Shown here: piece after piece, positions 7,192 through 7,326 of the stretch
Layout: each line of letters starts with the position of its first letter
Numbering within the stretch: position 1 is the stretch's first letter
Source: an uncultured Lachnospiraceae bacterium
GTDB taxonomy: Bacteria > Bacillota > Clostridia > Lachnospirales > Lachnospiraceae
Reading direction: 5' to 3'
Length of the DNA stretch: 7,326 nucleotides
Assembly (NCBI GenBank): GCA_946406305.1
Contig: CAMJKC010000084.1
Location: 1-7,326 of the forward strand
Notes under the pieces: model-generated
What the model was told of the DNA's origin: nothing
Seen by the model: only the letters and a program-made list of their open reading frames with translations
Databases searched by the model: none
Program-made: the position numbers and the translations under genes

Positions 7192-7221
7192 TTGATAATC
7201 TCAAAATTTTTTGTCTATTTT
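7192..7221 (+). promoter_or_regulatory. Candidate rightward sigma-A-like promoter
   Basis: TTGATA (7192-7197, five of six to the -35 consensus) and TATTTT (7216-7221, four of six to the -10 consensus) are 18 bp apart. CTATTT with a 17-bp gap is an alternative. In the orientation shown it would fire through the right-hand site and out of the window. Specificity is low because of base composition. Confidence 0.3.
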
Positions 7222-7307
7222 TATGAATTTTACTATTAAACTAACTGTTATAGTAAAAAAATACTTAAAAGTTAGATGAAGTGCCTATTAAATTTCAGAG
7301 TTTAATG

Positions 7308-7326
7308 CACCACAACGAAACTTGTG
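7308..7326. repeat. Right inverted-repeat site, cut by window edge
   Basis: CACCACAACGAAACTTGTG is the exact reverse complement of 6999-7017. Its inner arm ACCACAA (7309-7315), centre CGAAAC (7316-7321) and the start of its outer arm TTGTG (7322-7326) are visible, and the outer arm runs off the window. The centre is the inverse of the left site's centre, so the two sites are oppositely oriented. On the inner side the match stops at 7307, but both copies are followed inwards by TAAACT at slightly different offsets (7019-7024 on +, 7299-7304 on -). Confidence 0.75.

Larger units (their letters stand above)
7020..7307. other. AT-rich non-coding spacer, candidate invertible segment
   Basis: These 288 bases between the two inverted sites contain no convincing gene; the longest ORFs seen are under 20 codons and lack a credible start context. 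The stretch is extremely AT-rich, with A-runs at 7071-7097. Visible structure includes outward-facing promoter-like elements on both strands, a palindrome at 7136-7157, and a weak 6-bp hairpin GAGATT/AATCTC at 7187-7202. With the sites centred about 312 bp apart, it has the size and content expected of an invertible promoter segment; E. coli fimS is about 314 bp. Inversion itself cannot be shown from one sequence. Confidence 0.5.

Noticed and set aside
7192..7279. Tiny ORFs in the spacer (TTG 7192, about 15 codons, with AAGGAAGA just upstream; ATG 7223, about 18 codons)
   Set aside because: They are too short, have no family resemblance and have ordinary AT-rich composition. A leader peptide cannot be excluded but is not supported.
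6994..7326. Integron attC sites or a CRISPR repeat pair
   Set aside because: The recombinase shows no obvious integron-integrase insertion, the two copies are inverted rather than direct, and only two copies separated by about 312 bp are present with no cas genes.

Overview
The window looks like chromosomal DNA from a low-GC Gram-positive anaerobe of the Clostridia. A Lachnospiraceae-type relative is plausible, but the genus cannot be fixed. The basis is strongly AT-rich sequence with A/T-ending codons, purine-rich AGGAGG-type ribosome binding sites, and a compact set of Firmicutes housekeeping genes. All genes in the window are on the + strand.

Positions 1-5956 are one tightly packed run of five genes: the 3' end of a CCA tRNA nucleotidyltransferase (cut by the left edge), a phosphohexomutase, an MreB-family actin, a RecD2-type helicase and a ComF-family phosphoribosyltransferase. 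Junctions overlap by 4 bp, abut exactly, are 6 bp apart, or overlap by about 20 bp, so this is very probably one operon with translational coupling. It joins tRNA maturation, sugar-phosphate supply for the envelope, cell-shape scaffolding and DNA processing/uptake; these are co-transcribed housekeeping functions rather than one pathway. A long hairpin with a nine-T tract (5989-6043) closes it.

Positions 6081-6986 encode a stand-alone tyrosine recombinase with all the expected catalytic residues and its own strong ribosome binding site. No excisionase, repressor or other phage gene is visible.

Positions 6987-7326 hold no convincing gene. Eight bases after the recombinase stop codon lies a 10-bp-arm palindrome with a 6-bp asymmetric centre (6994-7019). 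Its inverted copy (19 of 19 bases, 7308-7326) sits at the right edge of the window and runs off it. The two centres are about 312 bp apart. Paired, inverted, Xer-like sites right beside a complete tyrosine recombinase, enclosing a short AT-rich non-coding stretch with outward promoter-like sequences, are the hallmark of a DNA inversion switch for phase variation. This is the most interesting feature here. The gene it would control must lie beyond position 7326 and cannot be named.
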